DNA of 64,000 nucleotides from Magnolia sinica. Lineage: Eukaryota > Streptophyta > Magnoliopsida > Magnoliales > Magnoliaceae. A program made the translations under genes and the position numbers. The stretch spans positions 53,659,528 to 53,723,527 of the forward strand of contig NC_080587.1 of NCBI RefSeq assembly GCF_029962835.1. Direction: 5' to 3'. Below, one piece after another: positions 1 through 12,338 of this stretch. The notes under the pieces were generated by a model. That model saw nothing but the letters and a program-made list of their open reading frames with translations. It made no database searches and was not told the origin of the DNA. Each line of letters opens with the position of its first letter. The stretch's first letter is position 1.

Positions 1-600
1 CGTTGGCAAAGGCAGCTTTTTGGCGACGAAAATTTTCATCGCTAAAAGTTTTTTTAGCGACGAATTCTTTCGTCGCTAAAAACCCTCTACCGACGAAAAT
101 TTATTCATAGGTAAAAATATATTTACACAACTTTTATCAACGATAGTTGTTGTCACTAAAAATTTATTACAAAACTTTTAGTGACAAACATTTTCGTCGC
201 TAAAAAATACATAGAAACTTTTAACGAAAATATTTGTAAAACTTTTAGCTACGAAAAGTTTCGTCGCTAAAAATAATTACAAAACTTTTAGCGATGAATA
301 TTTTCCTCACTAAAAAATATTTGCAAAACTTTTAGCTACACACATTTTCGCCCCTAAAAATAATTACAAAACTTTTAACGACGAAAATTTTCGTCGCTAA
401 AAAATATTTACAAAACTTTTAGCTACGAAAATTTTCGCTGCTAAAGATAATTACAAAACTTTTAGCATCAAAAATTTTCGTCGCTAAAAAATATTTACAA
501 AACTTTTAGCTATGAAAATTTTCGTCGCTAAAGATAATTACAAAACTAAAAAAATATTTACAAAACTTTTAGCTACAAAAATTTTCGTTGCTAAAAGTCT
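1..600. repeat. Left subterminal palindromic repeat array of the CACTA element
   Basis: Tandem units of about 58 bp each contain a near-perfect palindrome of the form TTTAGCGACGAAA / TTTCGTCGCTAAA, separated by AT-rich linkers such as ATATTTACAAAACTTTTAGC. A clean copy lies at about 372-402. In CACTA elements such arrays are the binding region for the element's own DNA-binding protein; that role is inferred here. The array is already in progress at base 1, so it continues upstream of the window. Confidence 0.85.
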
Positions 601-830
601 CTTTTTTTTAAAAAAAAATATTCTAGCACAAAATGCCACACAAAATTCCTGATATACACCTGTTAACAATATATTTCATCATATTCACATTCACATCCAT
701 CTAAACCCAAACTAGTAGATCCATCCAAACATAAACTACATTCATTCAAACACAAACAATCTTATCCACATCACATTCATTCATGCATAAATACATATAA
801 ACTTAACATCATTAAAAAATATATAAAAAA
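601..830. repeat. Left arm of the outer inverted repeat (non-array part)
   Basis: The stretch with CCTGATATACACCTGTTAAC, CACATCCATCTAAACCCAAA and CATAAACTACATTCATTCAA is the reverse complement, with divergence, of 33180-33445 (GTTTAGATGGATGTGAATGT and AACAGGTGTATATCAGGAA). It joins the subterminal array to the 3' end of the transposase gene cluster. Confidence 0.8.
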
Positions 831-2565
831 TCATAAAGATGAAGGCGGTGGTGGTGGGGCATCGATGGGTAAGCGTGCAGTGAGAACCTGAAACATATCC
901 GTCATCCGTCGTTCATGCTCCACCCGCATCTCCTCCATCCTCCTCTTCTGCTCCTCCCTTTGCCTCGCCAGCTGATCCTCTATCCTCCTCTCCTACTCCT
1001 CCCTCTATCTCGCCAGCTCCTCCTACATCCTCCTCTCCTACTCCTCCATCTGCCTTGCCAACTGATCCATCATCTTCCTCTCCTACTCCTCCCTCTGCCT
1101 GTCCAGCTGATCTCTGATGTCATCGACGATGACCCGTGCTGCTGAACCTCTCTCTCTGCGGTATCAGCTCGGCGTACAGCGCTGTCACCAACGATGATGA
1201 ATCGGCTGAAGGTAGCTCTAGCGGGTGCCATGAGCTTGGGACCATGGCCAAACCCATGTACATATCCAGAATGGGTGCCAAGCACATGACTCAGGATCTC
1301 TATCTCACTCCGCTGAGTACCATCGGGAGTGGGCTGACTGCGTAATGTGTCCATCTCCTCCTGTAATGAAAACATATAGATTTTCATAATAAATGACATT
1401 ATTATAATTTAATACAATTAAATTTTACAATGTAAGGATTTTTACCCAAATCTTACTGGCTCTAAGATGTACCCAAGATCCCGTCGCTTGCCGACAGTGA
1501 GTCCCTTTGTAGAAGTCTACTGGTCCGGGCACCTGGCTAGTGACAGAATCTCGCTGCGCAATCGAAAGGACAATAGAGTTAATATAAATGCATGAAAAGA
1601 ATATATAAATGTAATAATTACCAGTACTTTCTTACTATGTTGCGACGAAGTCGTACAAATGACTTTGAACCAGCTACGTGGTTCACTTCTAACTTTTCTC
1701 TGTTGTCAGAATTTATTTTGCTCCTCTTCTGAACATATTATTCATAATACATTGTCATTAATTGTGAATTTAATTATTACGTTAAGATATCATAAATATG
1801 TAAATATTACCTAAAAAGAATCAGACAAAAACCTATCACAGAGTATCCGCCAGTCCTCATCGGTCACGTGTGCTGGTGCGGACTGTACGGCCTCCTCGTA
1901 GCTCACACACCGCTAGTGTAACTTACTGCGGTAATCTTTGAACCGCTCCTTGATCATGTCATCGACGGCATGGGAGATATGCGGAACACTCAAATTCAAG
2001 TCAAATTTATCCTGCAGTTTCGTAAATAATAGATTAAGGCAATAAACTTATTAAGAAAATAACTTAACCGTAAATAAACTTTTATAAAATAAATTTTAAT
2101 TTACTAAAATTTACCTGAAGGCGCTAACGGATGAGCTGCCGCACATCATCTGTCACGTCTCCCCAACGGGGGGTGGTGGGGGGATCAGAGATCGGCATAA
2201 GACACCGACCTCCGACGTAAACAACATGACATTGTTCCCAACAGGTCTAATGCAGTCATGTGGGAACTCTACCATCACCTTACCCTCACGCGTAAGTCGC
2301 TCTAAAAGTAACCTACGCGTTGGTCCACGTACTCATGAGCTGGCCAAAGACGCTGTTGGAAAAGAAATATGTAAGTCTAAACATAAACAGAAATCATTAA
2401 AAAATATATATTTTTAGACTTACATGCAGTGCCTGGTGTATTCACGACTGAGGGATCAGACGCCTTCAATGCAACATGTGACAGCGATGCTGGCTCCGTT
2501 GCATCATGGGTAGAAGGGGTAGATCCAGTGCACGAACGACATGCTCTCCCACCTAGTGCCATCAC
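831..2565 (-). pseudogene. Second CACTA gene, Transposase_24 (Ptta/En/Spm) type protein, broken
   Basis: Translation of the minus strand gives family-typical blocks in order: a Ser/Thr-rich N-terminus (2377-2565), a block with GKVMVEFPHDCIRPVGNNV (about 2225-2340), WGDVTDDVRQLIR (about 2115-2200), HISHAVDDMIKERFKDY then DEDWRILCDRF (about 1815-2015), SKSFVRLRRNIV (about 1625-1735), DFYKGTHCRQATGSWVHLR (about 1450-1560) and SHVLGTHSGYVHGFGHGPK (about 1240-1356), followed by a Gln/Glu/Arg-rich coiled coil and a proline run ending at a TGA (831-833). Blocks are separated by plausible introns, for example an acceptor ending CATTACAG before the exon at about 1356. Several in-frame TAG codons in the coiled coil and a frame change near 2190 make it nonfunctional. 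In the family this protein binds element ends. Confidence 0.8.
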
Positions 2566-2839
2566 TGAATATGTGCGAGCTACTAACTTATAAATTTAAA
2601 CGATGTCAATACAAGTGGAATACACTAAAACATTATATAAGTAGTATTGACAGTGCAATGCATTTGTGCTTATACTTAGAGAGATGATTAAAATATGATT
2701 ATACCATTACACTATAATGCAAGCAGAATATAATAAAACTATAAACTTTAATCTATAACCATTGAAAATTCCATTACACATTGTCATTCTATATTAAATA
2801 CACATATTTCATTGTAAAATGAAACAATTATGAGGTAAA

Positions 2840-3226
2840 CTATCCGAAGTACTCCCTACGTAAGTTATCGTATGCTTTAGAAGTATATGTCAAGTTGTAT
2901 GAAGCACTCGACATTTTTATAGCTAACATGTTAGTCACAATAGGAGAAATCTAGTCTCTCGGGACTCCATTCAGATGTGCAAGTGACAGAGTCACATCTT
3001 CCATATCTCATTTCCCAACGTTATATATCTCCATCAGCCCCGGAATTTCTTTGAGATGGTATAATCTTTCCTCTGAGTCGTTGTCGATATATTTCGCTCT
3101 ACACTCATCAACCAGACCGGGTATCTCTATGGCCCTACTAGAAGAAGATAGGACCGAAACGTCCATCTACAACAGCTGATGAAGTATATTGCGTGCTTCT
3201 GCTACGCTCCGGTTTGAGGAGGACAT
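2840..3226 (-). pseudogene. Small unrecognised CACTA ORF between the two transposition genes
   Basis: Reading the minus strand from an ATG at 3226 gives about 128 codons beginning MSSSNRSVAEARNILHQLL and ending near YDNLRREYFG before a stop at 2840-2842. It has three internal stops (a TAG after HQLL, a TGA after NVGK, a TAG after VPRD). The first looks like a lost glutamine codon. Composition is protein-like (mixed charged and hydrophobic residues), and the ORF sits head-to-tail between TNP2 and the Transposase_24 gene, so it may be a third element-encoded product or a first exon of the latter. I do not recognise a domain. Confidence 0.5.
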
Positions 3227-3346
3227 GATAAAAAATTGACTCAACTACAAATTTAGATTATAAACAAGTCAGTAAAAGGAATTAACGTATACATGGAATG
3301 CATAAATTATTCAAATTGAAAATTGATATGTAAATCATGTGTACAT

Positions 3347-6300
3347 TTAATAATCATCGTCTGTATCACTATCGCTTAGGGCTATTTCTTCTTCACCATC
3401 ACTATCGCTGATCAATATTTCCTCCTCATTGTCTACAACATCGTCATCAATGAAACTGCTATTATCTCTAACAATGTCATGTATTATTGAGGCATCAACA
3501 TGATCAGGTGGCACATCATCTCTGTCTAATTGCACCACATCAATATCAACACTTAAATCAGTCCATGTATCCTTAGATGACATGTCTTCTTGATATGCTT
3601 GTTCAACCCTAAACGTGTCATTTCTCCCGTCCTCGTTATCTTCAACTTTTGGTACGAGAACGTCAAATACATTCTGGGGCTTTATTTTCTACACCACGTG
3701 CTAAGAGCTGCCTAACTTGGTGTCAACAAGGTAAAATACTTGTTTGGCTTGGTTGGCGATGACAAATGGGTCGTCCTTAAACCACTTTGGAGATAAATTT
3801 ACGCTCATAAAGTAGTTGTCAGTCTGTATTCTCAACTTCTTATTTCCAATGTCCCACCAATCACATCTAAATAAGTACACCCGCTTTCTCATACAATAAC
3901 TCAGCTCAATAATATCCATCAAAATACCATAAAATTCAATTTCATCCTCCTCATTTGTTCCCTTCACAACCACCCTACTATTTTGTGTGGTCCTATACTT
4001 CTTACGTTCTTCAGTGTGGAATCGAATCTCATTTACAATACAACCTGTATATCTAGATACACGTCTATCAGGGCCACACGCCAGTGAGTATAGTGCATCA
4101 GACGCATATGCAAAGTTGCTCGTGCGCAACGTCTTCATCTATTATTATGTATAGAATATAATTGTTTAGGAATTTTCTTAGGTTGAAATAATGTGGAATA
4201 CAACGAAAAGTCTAAGTGTGGTGAGATATAATGTGAAATCTTACACGTTTGGCGAACCATTCTGGAAACTGATCCTGATGCATTCGATCATAATTTGTGG
4301 GGAGTTTGGACTTCATCTCGTCTATGTGTCGCTACACATAAATGACACGTCATCAGTAAGAAACATTAAGATCATCGTATGTAGAGAAAATAATAATCGA
4401 GGGAAGACTTACTCCAAGTACGCCTCTATTTCTTTACAATTATGCAACACATACCACTGCACCTTTGCTAGATCCCCAAGGTCCATATCCTGAAACGTCA
4501 AGGATCCTAAAGGATGAACGTTATGTGCAAATACAGATATGAGTCCTTGTTCATGCTTCTGCCCTTCATCGGCATTCAGATCTTCTCGGTTGAATCTAGT
4601 CTCTATGTCACGAAGATACATGGAGAAAAATGTAAAGCACTCATTATCAATGTACGCTTTAGCTATCGACCCCTCGGTCGTGCCTTATTCCTCACAAATC
4701 GTTTGAGTGTGTGAAGGTATCTATACCCAAAACAACTATATTATACGTATGAAAACATGGATATATGTAGTTTATGGAATGAATAAAAATTTTAATAAGT
4801 TCTACCACTTTTCGATTGGATACATCCATCGATATTGTACTGGGCCTGCAAGTTTCACCTTGTGCGGTAAGTGAATCGCTACGTTTACCATGACATTGAA
4901 AAATGCAGGTGAAAATATTCTTTCAAGTTTACAAAGGATTATGGCAATGTCCATCTCCAGTCGTTTAATAACATCTACATTCAACGATTTCAAACACAAA
5001 TCCTTAAAGAATATCCCCAACTCAATTAGCACCGCACTGATATCCTTGCTCAAGAATCCATGAATTGCAACCAGCAGTAGGCATTGTAGAAGAACGTGAT
5101 AATCATGACTTTTCATTCCTGTTACCTTATAGTCTGTAACGTTAACGCACCGAGATATGTTTGATGCATACCCACCGAAAAACTTCATCGATCTCAACCA
5201 TTAAAATAAACACTTTCTCTTTAATTTTGTCAATGTATAGCAGGCTGCTAGTATAGTATACGAATTTTCGTATGGTTACAAGTGTAACTCTTTCCTTAAA
5301 CCCATTTCTTGTAGATCCAACGAGCCTTAAAACTGTCTTTTGTTTTCTTCTCTATGTTCATTAATATTCTAAAGACATTGTAATATATATTTTTCTCAAT
5401 ATACATGACATCTAAGTTGTATCGCAATTTCAGATCACTCCAATAAGGCAACTCAAAAAAGATGCTCTTCTTCCTCCAGTTATAGTCCAATACTATACGT
5501 TTTCTCTTCTTCAAGTGTGATGCCTTACCAAATCTAACTTTTCCAATGTTACTCAGTTGTTGCATCACATCTTCTCAAGATAGCTCTTTTGAGGGTGGCA
5601 TATGATCTTATTTGCCATCAAAGATCATCGTCTTCTTGTGCCAAATCACTCGGAAGGAAGCGATGATGGCCCATATAACACGTTTTTCTACCATGCTTCA
5701 ATGATAATGAATATTCTCAATATCACATGTAGGACAAGCCAACTTGCCCTTCGTGCTCCACCCAGACAAATTTCCATACTCAGAAAAATCATTTATTATC
5801 CATAAGACCACTGCATGCAATCGAAATGTCTGTCCTGCAAATGTGTCATACGTTTGTACACCTTGACTCTACAATTCGTTTAACTCATCTACTAATGGTC
5901 GCAAGTACACATCTATGTTAGTCCCAGGTGACCTGGGTCCAGGAATAAGCAATGACATCATGAAAAATGACTCCTTCATATACAACCAAGGAGGTAAATT
6001 ATAGGGCATAAGTACCACTGGCCACATAATGTACGAGTTACTCATATTACCAAATGGATTAAAACCATCACTTACAAGACCTAGTTGAACATTGCAAGAA
6101 TCCTCTGCAAACTAGTCATATTGCTTGTCAAAATTTTACCAGGCTTTAGAGTCTGCAGGGTGCCTCAGTGAACTATCATCATGAACATGTATCTCCTTAT
6201 GCCACCTCATATCTTCAGCCATTTTATGAGACATAAACAATCTTTGTAATCTGGGTTTCAATGGAAAGTACCTTAACACCTTTTGCGGGATTTTCTTACC

Positions 6301-7060
6301 CCTGGCTTTATCATACTTCCACCTAGACTCTCCACATTCTTAACACTCTTCAACCTTTCCATACTCTTTCCAATATAATAAACAATCATTTATACATACA
6401 TATATGAGTTCATAACCAGGGCCCAAGTCTCGCATCAAGGATTTTACCTCGTAATGAGACTTAGGCAATGTCTCACCATCCGGTAATGCTTCTTTCAACA
6501 ACTCAAACAACATGTCGAACGATTTGTTACTCCAATGATTTATTGTCTTCAAATGAAGTAACTTTATAAGAAAAATCAACTTAGAGAAGTTCTCCTACCC
6601 CGGATAAAGTGGACGTTGCGCATCCCTCAACAACCTGCTAAACTTTTCTGATTTGACATCACCCATTAGAGGAATATCTTGGCTACTACTTGTCGCTGTA
6701 AAATCAGTATCCGTAGCTTTTCCCCTGAACACATCCCCTATGATATCTTGCATTTCGTCAACATCTTCATCCTCGTCATCCAGCACAATTGGGTCAGTAG
6801 ACTTTAGTGGGCTCAACTCTATGGGTCATATCTTCACCATGATAGATTCACCAAGTGTAACCTTGGTCAATCCTAACTATGAACAAATCATCTTCTACTT
6901 TATCTAAAGTCTTATATATCATGTTCTTGCATTTTTGACATGGACACCTAATCCTATTCCTTGAATCTTCTCGATTTCGCGTAAATTCCATGAACTCTTG
7001 AACCCCTTGTTTATACTCTGGGCCAAACCTGTTCTTTGCTCGCATCCAACTCTTATCCAT
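3347..7060 (-). pseudogene. TNP2-type CACTA transposase, nearly full length but broken
   Basis: Starting at ATG 7060 the minus strand opens with the Transpos_assoc domain (MDKSWM, later IRCPCQKCKNM; 6848-7060), then an acidic linker (6595-6816), the block ALPDGETLPKSHYEVKSLMR (6340-6579), the Transposase_21 catalytic region (about 5570-6330, with DGFNPFGNMS, WPVVLMPYNLPPW, SLLIPGPRSPG and STKGKLACPTC), the block IFFELPYWSDLKLRYNLDVM (5296-5568), a DUF4218-like region (4409-5197, with GPVQYRWMYP and YLRDIETRFNR), a DUF4216-like region (3701-4138, with FRCDWWD and DPFVIANQAKQVFY) and an Asp/Glu-rich tail (3347-3583). Domain order is complete for the family. Several stops and frame changes (after 6340, in 5570-6330, and between 4409 and 4138) show it is dead. 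It would have cut and joined the CACTA ends. Confidence 0.9.
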
Positions 7061-7084
7061 GTCTACAATGAAAAGACTAAAAGT

Positions 7085-9360
7085 CAGTTTACGAAAATAG
7101 CTTTAAGATTAGGCTAGGTTATAGGTTTAGGTTATATGTTTAGGTTTAGGGAATTGAGAACAGGTATAAGTTTAGGTTTAGGGAATTGAGAATAGGTATA
7201 AGTTTAGGTTTAGGGAATTGAGTTTAGGTTATAGGTTATAGGTTAAGGTTTAGGGAATTGAGTTTAGGTTATAGATTATAGATTACAAGTTATAGGTTTA
7301 GGTTAAGGTTATAAGTTTAGGGTAAGGTTATAAGTATAGGTTTAGGTTATAGGTTAAGGTTTAGGTTTAGGTTATAAGCATAGGTTTTGGGATTTGAGAA
7401 TAGGTTTAGGTTTAGGTTATAAGTTTAGGTTATAGGTTAAGGTTTACATTATAAGTTTAGGTTAAGGTTATAAGTTTAGGTTAAGGTTGTAAGTATAGGT
7501 TATAGGTCAAGGTTAAGGTTTAGGTTTAGGTTATAGGTATAGGTTTAGGTTTAGGTTTAGGTTTTAGGTTATAACTTTAGGGAATTGAGAATATGTTAAG
7601 GTTTAGGTTTAGGAAATCGGGTTCGGGTTCGGGATCGGGTTTAGGTTTGGGTTTTCAAGTTTAGGTTTAGGTTTAGGTTAGGGAGTTGAGATTAGGATTA
7701 GGTGTAGGTTTAGGTTTAGGGATTTGAGAATACATTTAGGTTTTAGGTTAAGGTTTAGGTTTCGGCTATAAGTATAGGTTTTGAGATTTGAGAATAGGTT
7801 TAGGTTAAGGTTATAAGTTTAGGTTAAGGCTATAGGTTATAGGTTATATGTTTAGGTTAAGGTTTAGGTTTAGGTTTAGGTTATAGGTTATAAGTATAGG
7901 TTTACGTTTAGGTTAAGGTCTAGGTTTAGGTTATGGGTATAGGTTTTGGGATTTGAGAATCGGTTTAGGTTAAGGTTATAAGTATAGGTTATAGGTTAAG
8001 GTTTAGGTTTATGAAATTGGGATCGGGTTCGGGATCGGGTTTAGGTTTAGGTTTTCAAGTTTAGGTTTAGGTTTAGGTTAGAGATTTAAGATTAGGATTA
8101 GGTGTAGGTCTAGGTTTAGGGATTTGAGAATACATTTAGGTTTTAGGTTTAGGTTTTAGGTTTTAGGTTTAGGTTTAGGTTATAAGTGTAGGTTATAGGT
8201 TTAGGGAAAGGTTAGGTTTAAGTTATAGGTTTTGGGATTTGAGAATAGTTTTAGGTTATAAGTATAGGTTTGGGTCGGGTTATGGGTTAAGGTTTAGGGA
8301 TTTGAGTTTAGGTTATAGGTTTAAGTTATAGGTTATGGGTTACAGGGTTAGGTTAGGGTTTAAGTTATAGGTTTAGGTTTAAGTTATAGGTTTAGGTTTA
8401 GGTTTAGGTTTTAGGTTTAGGTATAGGCTTAGGTTATAGGTTATAGGTTATATGTTTAGGTTAAGGTTTAGGGATTCGGGTTCGGGTTCGGGTTTAGGTT
8501 CGAGTTTAGGTTATAGGTTTCAGTTTAGGTTATAGGTTATAGGTTTAGGTTAAGGTTTAGGTTTAGGTTATGGGTTTTGGGATTTGAGAATAGGTTTAGG
8601 TTATAAGTATAGGTTTTGGTTGGGTTATAGGTTAAGGTTTAGGTTTAGGTTATATGTTTTGGGATTTGAGAATAGGTTTAGGTTAAGGTTATAAGTTTAG
8701 GTTAAGGTTATAAGTTTAGGTTATAGGTTTAGGTTTAGGTTATAGGTTATAAGTATAGGTTTATGTTTAGGTTAAGGTCTAGGTTTAGGTTATAGGTATA
8801 GGTTTTGGGATTTGAGAATAGGTTTAGGTTAAGGTTATAAGTTTAGGTTATAGGTTTAGGTTAAGGTTTAGGTTTAGGTTTAGGTTTAGGTTTAGGTTAT
8901 AGGTTATAAGTATAGGTTTATGTTTAGGTTAAAGTCTAGGTTTAGGTTATAGGTATAGGTTTTGGGATTTAAGAATAGGTTTAGGTTAAGGTTATAAGTA
9001 TAGGTTATAGATTAAGGTTTAAGATTATGAAATCGGGTTCAGGTTTAGGATCGGGTTTAGGTTTGGGTTAAGGTTTTAGGTTATAGGTTATAGGTTTAGG
9101 TCTAGGTTTATGTTATAAGTATAGGTTTTGGGATTTGAGAATAGATTTAGGTTAAGGTTATAAATTTAGGTTAGGGTTATAAATATAGGCTATAGGTTAA
9201 GGTTATAAGTATAGGTTATAGGTTTAGGTTTAGGTTTAGGTTTATGTTTAGGTTAAGGTTTAGGTTATAGGTTTTGGTTTAGGGTTAGGTTTAGGTTATA
9301 GGTTATAGCTTTAGGAAAATGAGAATAGGTTTAGGTTATAGGTTTACGGTGTGGCTTAGG
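7085..9360 (+). repeat. Left telomere-like higher-order array (G-rich on + strand)
   Basis: About 2.3 kb is built almost wholly of GGTTTA, GGTTATA and GGTTAA words, with scattered canonical TTTAGGG. Embedded modules recur: GGGATTTGAGAATAGG at roughly 7390, 7780, 7950, 8230, 8580, 8660, 8810, 8970 and 9130, and a TCGGGTTCGGGATCGGG module at about 7615, 8025, 8475 and 9025. The 410-bp spacing of the first two shows higher-order organisation. This is not a true telomere: units are degenerate and the array is internal to the transposon. Its inverted counterpart is at 26940-27201 plus 30297-33140. Confidence 0.9.
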
Positions 9361-9399
9361 TTAAGGGTGTGGTCCCTACAAATACAGATATAAATATGG

Positions 9400-9720
9400 C
9401 CTATCCAAATGGCCAGGCTCCTCCAATGCTATTCATAAGAAATGGACAGCTTCATCATAGTCATAATAGTGGTTCCCACCTTCTTGGGACCCCCGCTCAT
9501 CCGGATAGCTCCGACGCACATCCGGGTCTGCTCCATTAATTTCGAGCAAATACATAAACACGGCCTATCCAAATGGCCAAGCCCTCCAATGTTGTCCATA
9601 GGAAATGGACAGCTTCATTATGGTCATAACAGTGGTTCCTACCTTCCAGGAACCCCCGTTCAACATCCGAATAGCTCTAACGCACATCCGGGTCTGCTTC
9701 ATCAATTCTAAGCTAATACA
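9400..9720. repeat. Tandem pair of ~167-bp units at the inner edge of the left array
   Basis: Two copies begin at TATCCAAATGGCC (about 9401 and 9567). Each contains AATGGACAGCTTCAT, GTGGTTCC(C/T)ACCTTC and GCACATCCGGGTCTGCT. The same pair occurs in reverse complement at 26334-26660, again at the inner edge of a telomere-like array. Small ORFs in it show no protein-like conservation. Confidence 0.85.
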
Positions 9721-10539
9721 ATTAAATCTTAAATTAGTTACTCATCCAAGGTCGGATAGATTGTAATACTTTTATATTCCCATTTAAACGTCCACGCCGA
9801 AAATTCGGCAGCATTCTCCATGCCTCTCCAGATAAGTTAATCTTACGTTACATTCCGATGCCAAATATTTAAAACAATGTAAAGATATTTGGCATTGGAT
9901 ATAAAACGGAAGAAACATATCCAGAGAGAAATGAGGAGATGGACCGCAGATCAGGCATGAACATTTAAATAGATTATATGAAAGCATACTATCCATCTAA
10001 CCTTGAACTGTCCAAAATGGGACAATTTGAGTGATTTCTATGCCACCAAAAACACACCATATCTATGTATGGCCCCATAGAAATCCTCAAACGAGTAACT
10101 AATTATCTAACTTACAAATCCATAAATTACAAGTCACAACTATAAACCGTAATATGAATAATTTATGATAAGAAAATGATATATGAATAATTTATCCTAA
10201 AAATATTCTGCTACAAGAACTACATTCTTCATATCAATAATAGCCTAATGAAAAATAATGTAAATTCAAATTTAGATGCAAGGCAAATCCATATTAGTCA
10301 AATTAAAGAATCAATTTCGAACTACGTCACAAGTCAGTATTAGAAAACATATCTCATGCCAAACGCAAATGCTAAGTTAGTCATTAAGCATTCAATATTT
10401 GTACATCTAATGCATGCATGACACTAAATTTTTTATTAAGCAGTCTGTGGTTAATTTGTGTTTATATGTTATGCCACATGTACAATTGGAGTATATGAGT
10501 ATGGGTGTCATATTCCACCAAGGAATTAAATAACTCCGT
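9721..10539. other. Unclassified AT-rich CACTA interior
   Basis: No gene is recognisable. The only structure I see is an 11-bp perfect inverted repeat with a 16-nt loop (ATGCCAAATAT at 9858-9868 and ATATTTGGCAT at 9885-9895). Confidence 0.4.
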
Positions 10540-12050
10540 TCAATTGGCTTGTGAAGTATCCACTGTGGGGCCCACACCACTATGCTGTGTTAGCATCACC
10601 ATCACGGGAGAGGACGTGGATTGTGTTTTCCCTTCAAATAAAATTCTGGGCCCACATAAGTTTTGGATCATTAAAAAAATTCTGGGCCCACATAAGTTTT
10701 GGATTAAGTTGATGCTTGTGTTTTCCCTTCAAATAAACATCGTGGTTGGCCCTGGGATTCAATGGTGAGCATTGTTTCTCAACTATTTCTCATGATATGG
10801 TCTACTTAAGCTGGCCGCGGATTTCCTGCGAAAGCCTTTGGCAGGAAGTTCATTCATCTGTTTAAAGAGCTCATTTTTGGACAATTGGCCAAAAATGAGA
10901 TGATCCAAAACTCAAGTGGGCCACATAGCTGGAAATAGTAGGGATTCAATGAGAACCATTGAAACATTCTTATGGCCACGAAATTTCAGGCTAAATTTTT
11001 TGTATTTTCACTTTATCCCTGTGGTAATGACCTCGTAAACAGTTTGGATGACATATAAACATCAAGGTCCAGCCTAGGAAGGTTTCAACTGTAGTTATTT
11101 CTTTCCCCAATTATCCCTCTCGTGTTGTCCACTTGAGCTTTGGATCCACCTCATTTTTTTTCATGTCCTGAAATGAGCTCCCCAAATAGATGAACAGAAT
11201 ATATTTCCCACAAACATGGTGGTGGGCCCCACCCAGCATCCTTGCACAGGAACATCCTAGGAAAGGCTTTACATGGTGATGGACCATGTTAGTACTTGGA
11301 TAAGCTACAAACAATTTACAGATTATCCAAACACCATAACCTGTTTATCTGTAATCAAAGCCAAATAAGATAGGCTATAAATTCTCTACAACTTTGCACC
11401 TGTAATTCAATCACCTGTTATCATATTACAACTATAAAGATTTTATGGGAATCCAAACAACTGTAATTCAATTACCTTTTATCGGATTATAGGTTAAAGA
11501 TTTTATGGGAATCCAAACAATCCATTAGGACCGTCTAATCCGCAGAAACTTTGAAACTCCATCTGCAGGGTGAGATCTAATCACCCTACACCTGGAACGA
11601 TGATTGGTTCAAATTGAGATGTCTCTAGTGCGATCCGATCTTTCCATTTACCAAATGAAACAGATAATGGAAAAATAGATGGAAAGAATGGATTTCTCAA
11701 AAACATGATGGTGAGCCCCACAATTATCTCAATACTCACCATTTCCTTTTGTGCGGCCTACTTGAGTTGTGGACCTAACTCTTTTTTGGGTCCACTTCCT
11801 AAAATTATCTAGTGAAATTAGTGAATGGGGCAGATTTATAGGCCACACAAAATTTTTAAGGGAGAGTTTCTATGTGGGTGTTCAATACCCCACTGGTTTG
11901 TGCTTATGGCTAGTACTTGAGCTTTAGATCTGCTTTATTTTTAGGTCCACGCCCTTAAAGGATATGGCTAAAGTGGTGAACGAGATAGATTTGTCACATA
12001 CAGCTAGGAAACATATACAAATATCTAAATCCCCAAATTCATAAATCGGC
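10540..12050. repeat. Cluster of degraded GGGCCCAC-type MITE copies and a 59-bp duplication
   Basis: Three fragments (about 10540-10790, 10815-11290 and 11530-11940) share landmark words with the better-preserved MITE at 12468-12941, such as AAGTTTTGGAT, GTGGGCCCCAC and CCACTTGAGCTTTGGAT. In the first, a stretch with CTGGGCCCACATAAGTTTTG is locally duplicated. At 11435-11522 the words AAAGATTTTATGGGAATCC occur twice, 59 bp apart. No coding region is seen. Confidence 0.6.
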
Positions 12051-12059
12051 ATTGAGAGA

Positions 12060-12301
12060 GAGAGAGAGACTAACCGTTGTCGGATCGGAGCTAGAGATGT
12101 CTTTCGATCTGGATTTCCTCGCCTTCTTCTTATTCTTCTTATTCTTCTTTCGAGTGCTCTCCAAGTCTCTGTCACAGATCTAAGGTGGGTTTGCGATGAA
12201 AGGGGGATTTCAAAACCCTAACGAAAGAGAGAGAGAGGTGTTGGGAAACAGAGGGTCGGCCACGCGAGAGAGAGGGGTTGGGAAACCGAGGACCGAGCGC
12301 G

Positions 12302-12338
<37 letters not shown>

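Noticed and set aside
1..600. CRISPR-like array
   Set aside because: Regular palindromic repeats are present, but they form part of a plant CACTA subterminal region; there are no unique spacers and no cas genes.
915..1145. Plus-strand Leu/Pro-rich ORF
   Set aside because: It is the antisense shadow of the Glu/Arg/Gln coiled coil of the minus-strand Transposase_24 gene.
7085..9360. A true telomere or telomere-proximal position
   Set aside because: Units are mostly not TTTAGGG, the array is flanked by transposon parts, and an inverted counterpart exists inside the same element.
9858..9895. MicroRNA precursor
   Set aside because: The stem is only 11 bp with a 16-nt loop, too short for a plant miRNA hairpin.
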